DNA of 64,000 nt, taken from the NCBI GenBank assembly GCA_029987235.1, contig DALTWF010000004.1, positions 20,618 to 84,617 on the forward strand, written 5' to 3'. The notes beneath the pieces were generated by a model. That model was not told where the DNA came from and did not search any database. It saw only the letters and a program-made list of their open reading frames with translations. Position 1 is the stretch's first letter; every line of letters starts with the position of its first letter. The stretch is from Methanocorpusculum sp. GTDB taxonomy: Archaea > Halobacteriota > Methanomicrobia > Methanomicrobiales > Methanocorpusculaceae. Position numbers and translations under genes: made by a program. Shown piece after piece: positions 61,501 through 64,000 of this stretch.

Positions 61501-63139
61501 CACAGATAAATCCGGAGATTTCCCCGCCGTTCATTACCGGTGCTGCAATAAGGGAGGAAATACCGTTTTCTTTTAACCGGGCGCAAATAGCAGGACATGC
61601 TGCGTTGTTTTCCGTATTTTCGAAGAAAAACGCGCCGGAACGCTTAAATTCAGGAAGCCAGAATGCTATTTCTTCTGCGTTGAGATTTTGTGTTTCTCCG
61701 GTTACCGGCTTTATTCCTTTGGCACACCACTCGGCAGTATTGGAAACAGTCGTGCGGTCTTGTGAATATTCAAAGATGTATGCGCGGTCTGCACCATAAA
61801 ATTCGCCGGCTGATGCAAGCAGTTTGTTTATGATATCGACCGGTGATGCGCCTGAGCCCATGGTTTTGATACAGGCGGCAAGCGCTTTTTCATTCTTGAC
61901 CGCACTGTCGCGGATGGCAAATGCAACAATCACGGTTTTCGGTTCTGCGTCGATGTCACCGGTTTTGACGAGCAGAGCTTCCATCCAGAGCCAGTTACCG
62001 TCAAAGTTTCTGCGGAAGAAGATGCGCATCGATTTTTTATGCACAAGCGCGGCACGTATGTTTTCCAAGTCAAAGAAAGCGCGGCAGGCCTTGCGATCTT
62101 CTTCATGAATCAGAGTATCAATGTAGTTTTTCAATACGGTCGGGAAGTCATCATGGGCATCAAGTTCGGGTTTTATGGCGTTTAAAACAGAACTGAAGCG
62201 ATATATACGGTATTTTTCTGTTTCAATATCGATGTGGTAGACTGATACGAAGTCATCGGCAAGCCCTTCGATGATTTCGATGTCGCGCTGTTTCTGCGCA
62301 AGCAGGGTGGCGTCCTGTTCCCGTTTTTCGACTTCGCGGGTAATGAAGCGGAGGGTGTTAATGAAATGGGTGTCCGGAAATTCCGGCGATGCAAAGAATT
62401 TTCCTTCAAGCCATTCGGTTTTGCCGTTTACTTTAACACGGCACTGCAGTATGTATTCGCCGTTTTCCCTGATGCCGGCAAGAATACGGTCTTTTGCAGC
62501 GTTTTTAATCAGTTCCGCGCGGTCTTCTTCGACCACGTATTTATTCACATAGTCAGCAAAGCGTGCGTAGAAGGATGTATCAGTATAGCGGTCTCTGATT
62601 TCACGGAAGGCGGCTGAATCTTTTATGTGGATTTCAGCACCGGTTTCTATTTCTATATCAGTTATCTGGATGTATTTATCGGCGACGTATTTGATGAGGT
62701 TATAGTATTTTTCGTCAAGTCTGCGGGCGAGTACTTCTTCCTGCAGATGTGTTACATCGGTTGCATTCTGATAAAGTCCTTCAAAACGGATGCCTTTTGT
62801 ATAAGCGGAATTTCGCATTCCTATGCTGCGGATGTCATAGGTTTTTCCAGACGGATGATGCCATACATAAATTAATTCGACTTTCCCGCCGGTTTTCAGT
62901 TTTTCTGCAGCTTCTGCAATAAGCGGGCGTGATGCCGGGTCAATCCGGGCGAACCAGGACTGATAGGTTTCTTCCGGCGATAGAGGGTCTCCAAAGCCGA
63001 TATATTTGACGGTAGCGTCATCAATATAAAGCCGCGGGGGGTTGTCTTCGTCAATTTCCATTGCCCATTGTCCGATTCTGGTTCTTGCGTAGATTTCAGG
63101 CGCGACAGGCATGGATCCAAGTTTTTGTTCTGATGTCAT
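58589..63139 (-). CDS. Giant soluble hybrid histidine kinase
   Basis: The 1516-residue protein lacks membrane helices. It has about five or six PAS-like segments, many with 'YEIDLETG-F / D---Y' openings (VDIETEKYRIYRFSSVLNAI; YEIDLETGGFEAFVQNN), and a GAF domain around 440-590 (FYGADRAYIFEYS; SSLIAAPVMNGGEISGFICV). HisKA follows (FFFGMSHDLRTPLNAIIGYS), then HATPase with NGVKYTNAGG, DNGIGM and GKGLGLSICKS, and a C-terminal receiver (RVLLVEDNEMNCE, ILMDIQMPVMNGYEA, KPID). Domain style resembles bacterial (Clostridia-like) hybrids. The receiver needs an Hpt; one is at 33355. Confidence 0.9.
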   Translation of the reverse strand: MTSEQKLGSMPVAPEIYARTRIGQWAMEIDEDNPPRLYIDDATVKYIGFGDPLSPEETYQSWFARIDPASRPLIAEAAEKLKTGGKVELIYVWHHPSGKTYDIRSIGMRNSAYTKGIRFEGLYQNATDVTHLQEEVLARRLDEKYYNLIKYVADKYIQITDIEIETGAEIHIKDSAAFREIRDRYTDTSFYARFADYVNKYVVEEDRAELIKNAAKDRILAGIRENGEYILQCRVKVNGKTEWLEGKFFASPEFPDTHFINTLRFITREVEKREQDATLLAQKQRDIEIIEGLADDFVSVYHIDIETEKYRIYRFSSVLNAIKPELDAHDDFPTVLKNYIDTLIHEEDRKACRAFFDLENIRAALVHKKSMRIFFRRNFDGNWLWMEALLVKTGDIDAEPKTVIVAFAIRDSAVKNEKALAACIKTMGSGASPVDIINKLLASAGEFYGADRAYIFEYSQDRTTVSNTAEWCAKGIKPVTGETQNLNAEEIAFWLPEFKRSGAFFFENTENNAACPAICARLKENGISSLIAAPVMNGGEISGFICVDNPKLSKKNITTLKNTAVLAYGVLLRRKETDEEHVTLAKLADTFLSVAYVDLSRDYVRACKIDAPLIEKHGTTAPYYTSMVAYVNKNIAEDDRMRVIQLLSPEHILNEFKTSAKFSIEMTKAGRNVMFDLIRISDDGSRFVLCCTDITDAVAKEKELQKKLTAAEESAKFIENFASCYHLVITADLSDESYSILKEEGYYSGKMMSFGSISAVCAFFIGQFVYPADRELMMHEMDPERVRAHLSEMPSYSIEFRVMRDGIGIWNEMVITSMGADNVAIGFIDRDMEILSEHISKTLLNESLGLYVVNLDSDQMKILKASGIMSGETRTVKYSTAVRNLAITLTGNAHLHFMQTADVSHLRRVLKEEGRTGSVFLSPNFNGKHIWVKTEAVPLTFRGTEPETALVRVTLIDSLQRRKLELEEAVARRQAEKDANYQRVLSLSGTFESLYEIDLETGGFEAFVQNNTRYNDFYSAHVTGGNFYEESAENCELVIYEEDRSLVHMMNSPEKQREVLKDRDSYEWYYRMLIDDKPVWYKNRLIYKDGEKKKVILGVFNAEEEVAAKEQIIAQQEMLENALVRAEEANKAKNTFFFGMSHDLRTPLNAIIGYSNIALKDLSDTEKVRLSLEKTRDAGSLLNSLISGILDMSSIESGSGELEESPGDVMLTFTGIREEMQLFAEARNIDLEFSFGEITDRYVYADFERCGRVLINIITNGVKYTNAGGYVRVRCEQTASKGGIGTYRYTIADNGIGMSEEFRKHLFDILSSEPGTETNVSGKGLGLSICKSFIDLMKGTIECESKQGVGTTFTVTIPFRLQDGRWATWVDPKTGELISAQGEAASEKPDFTGKRVLLVEDNEMNCEIASDILEDEGMIVETAENGKVAVDMVKEHDPAYYDFILMDIQMPVMNGYEAAKAIRNIKGCANLPIIAVSANALDEDKKEALAAGMNAHVAKPIDVKKLYRALVKHGRN

Positions 63140-63301
63140 GGGAGGGTGTTCAGTTAATAATAGAGTAATATTTGTATTAGCGAATAATAAATGGTGTGGA
63201 AAGAAGGAGCATACTATTATTATAATGAAGAAAACCGGGGAGTTGTTATTGCGGATGAAAACAGTCAGTGACTTTTATTTTGAAAAATCACTCAATAAAA
63301 A

Positions 63302-63313
63302 ACCAAAAAAAAA
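63302..63313 (-). terminator. T-run terminator of rps2
   Basis: A plus-strand A-run (accaaaaaaaaa) gives an oligo-T tract about 20 nt after the rps2 stop on the minus strand. Confidence 0.55.
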
Positions 63314-63331
63314 TATTTCCTGTTAAGGAAC

Positions 63332-63940
63332 TTAAATCTCAGCTTCGAAGTCTTCGAAGGTAAGAGAAGAAACAATGCCCTTCTGCTTTAAGAGTTCCTT
63401 GGTTAACAGGTAGTAAACCATGGACAGAGCCTTGCGACCCTTGTTGTTGGTCGGGATGACGAGATCAACGTTGGTGGTCTGGTTGTTGATATCACAAAGT
63501 GCAATAACCGGAAGACCGCACTGAACAGCCTCAGTGATAACCTGGGAATCTCCAATCGGGTCGGTAACGACAACTACTTCCGGCTCAACATACTTCGGGA
63601 GTTTCGGATTGGTTAAAGTGCCCGGGATAAATCTGCCAACGTGAGACATTGCACCGATAGTGTCTGCGAACTTCTGAGCAGGGTACTGACCGTACTGACG
63701 GGAGGTTACAACGAAAATCTTCGGAGCTTCATAGCGTGCAAGGAACTTTGCAACCTGCTTGATACGCTCGTCAGTCTTTCTGATATCAATGATATAAAGA
63801 CCGTCGGAACGGACACGGTAGATGAAGTCCTTCATGTCGTTGTCTTTCTGCTGGGTACCGATGTGGACACCTGCTGCAAGATATTCTTCTACAGATACTA
63901 ATGGTTCGTTTAATTCAATTCCAAGTTCATTGTCGGCCAT
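63332..63940 (-). CDS. rps2: 30S ribosomal protein S2
   Basis: The 202-residue archaeal S2 has SVEEYLAAGVHIGTQQKDND, FVVTSRQYGQYPAQKFADTI, RFIPGTLTNPKLPKYVEPEV, and DLVIPTNNKGRKALSMVYYL. The ATG at 63940 follows a GAGGAG site about 11 nt upstream that sits inside the end of the enolase gene. The eno-rps2 order is common in methanogens. Confidence 0.95.
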   Translation of the reverse strand: MADNELGIELNEPLVSVEEYLAAGVHIGTQQKDNDMKDFIYRVRSDGLYIIDIRKTDERIKQVAKFLARYEAPKIFVVTSRQYGQYPAQKFADTIGAMSHVGRFIPGTLTNPKLPKYVEPEVVVVTDPIGDSQVITEAVQCGLPVIALCDINNQTTNVDLVIPTNNKGRKALSMVYYLLTKELLKQKGIVSSLTFEDFEAEI

Positions 63941-63941
63941 T

Positions 63942-64000
63942 TTACAAATGCTCCTCAATTCTTATAAGTTCATTTAATTTGGCGATACGCTCGCCGCCGA
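63942..64000 (-). CDS. eno: Enolase, C-terminal end (partial)
   Basis: Only the last 18 complete codons and the stop are in the window, translating GGERIAKLNELIRIEEHL. This matches the enolase C-terminus ('GERxAKYNxLLRIEExL'). The stop is 1 nt before the rps2 start, and the GAGGAG site of rps2 lies in its final codons. Confidence 0.85.
   Translation of the reverse strand, partial: GGERIAKLNELIRIEEHL

Noticed and set aside
63225..63326. Short plus-strand frame starting MKKTGELLLRMK
   Set aside because: It ends in the A-rich terminator of rps2 and has lysine-rich low-complexity sequence; most likely chance.
1..64000. CRISPR array, insertion sequence, integrase or tRNA gene
   Set aside because: I found no regularly spaced repeats, transposase or integrase motifs, terminal inverted repeats with target duplications, or cloverleaf tRNA sequence.

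Overview
The window reads as chromosomal DNA of a hydrogenotrophic methanogen, most likely Methanomicrobiales. Pointers are ftr (formylmethanofuran:H4MPT formyltransferase), the 5' end of the YcaO gene for McrA thioamidation, an A1Ao ATP synthase operon, archaeal RNase P RNA, membrane LonB, Taw1, Nob1, NreA, archaeal S17e, rpoL, and an aIF2-beta carrying a TRAM domain. The genus (a host-associated group such as Methanocorpusculum) is only a guess from moderate GC and bacterial-style signalling proteins. Many starts lie about 30 nt downstream of a TATA-like element, with no ribosome binding site, which suggests leaderless transcripts; the ATPase operon and rps2 instead have clear GGAG-type sites.

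Layout. 1-11,000: YcaO (partial), GNAT, SIMPL protein, NreA, acyl-CoA ligase, aIF2-beta, MATE exporter, Sel1 protein, an HD / ThiN-like / S17e operon, RNase P RNA and an MBL hydrolase. 11,100-15,000: pgk, phosphohexomutase, CYTH protein, lipoprotein. 15,100-23,500: ATP synthase operon H-I-K-E-C-F-A-B-D on the minus strand, followed by a foldable RNA segment and a T-run. 23,700-28,800: rpoL, taw1, lonB, prs, nob1. 28,800-30,900: small proteins, including three too short for usual gene calling, plus SIMPL and HIRAN proteins. 30,986-36,429: the most unusual stretch, described below. 36,463-46,449: ftr, a KaiC-like ATPase, two CBS proteins, purC, a HAD protein, a tandem HD-GYP protein, and an argD-hisC-adenylate kinase-CDP-alcohol transferase operon. 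46,573-51,299: a PH-like/Yip1 membrane protein and a large repeat surface protein. 51,654-57,561: carboxymuconolactone decarboxylase-like protein, endA, trpS, pheS, pheT. 57,630-63,139: lipoprotein, a small helical protein, and a 1516-residue hybrid histidine kinase. The window ends in rps2 and the tail of enolase.

Two sets of genes stand out. First, a membrane protein joins GGDEF, receiver and HD-GYP domains and overlaps an Hpt gene by 4 nt. With the tandem HD-GYP protein and the giant hybrid kinase it suggests a bacterial-style phosphorelay / cyclic-dinucleotide network in an archaeon. Second, directly downstream lie three separate genes for an amino-acid-type adenylation enzyme, a formyltransferase with an intact N-H-D triad, and an acyl carrier protein. 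These are the three activities of the formylating initiation module of some nonribosomal peptide synthetases (F-A-T), here unfused. I infer that they make a formyl-aminoacyl-carrier intermediate; the substrate and final product cannot be read from the sequence.
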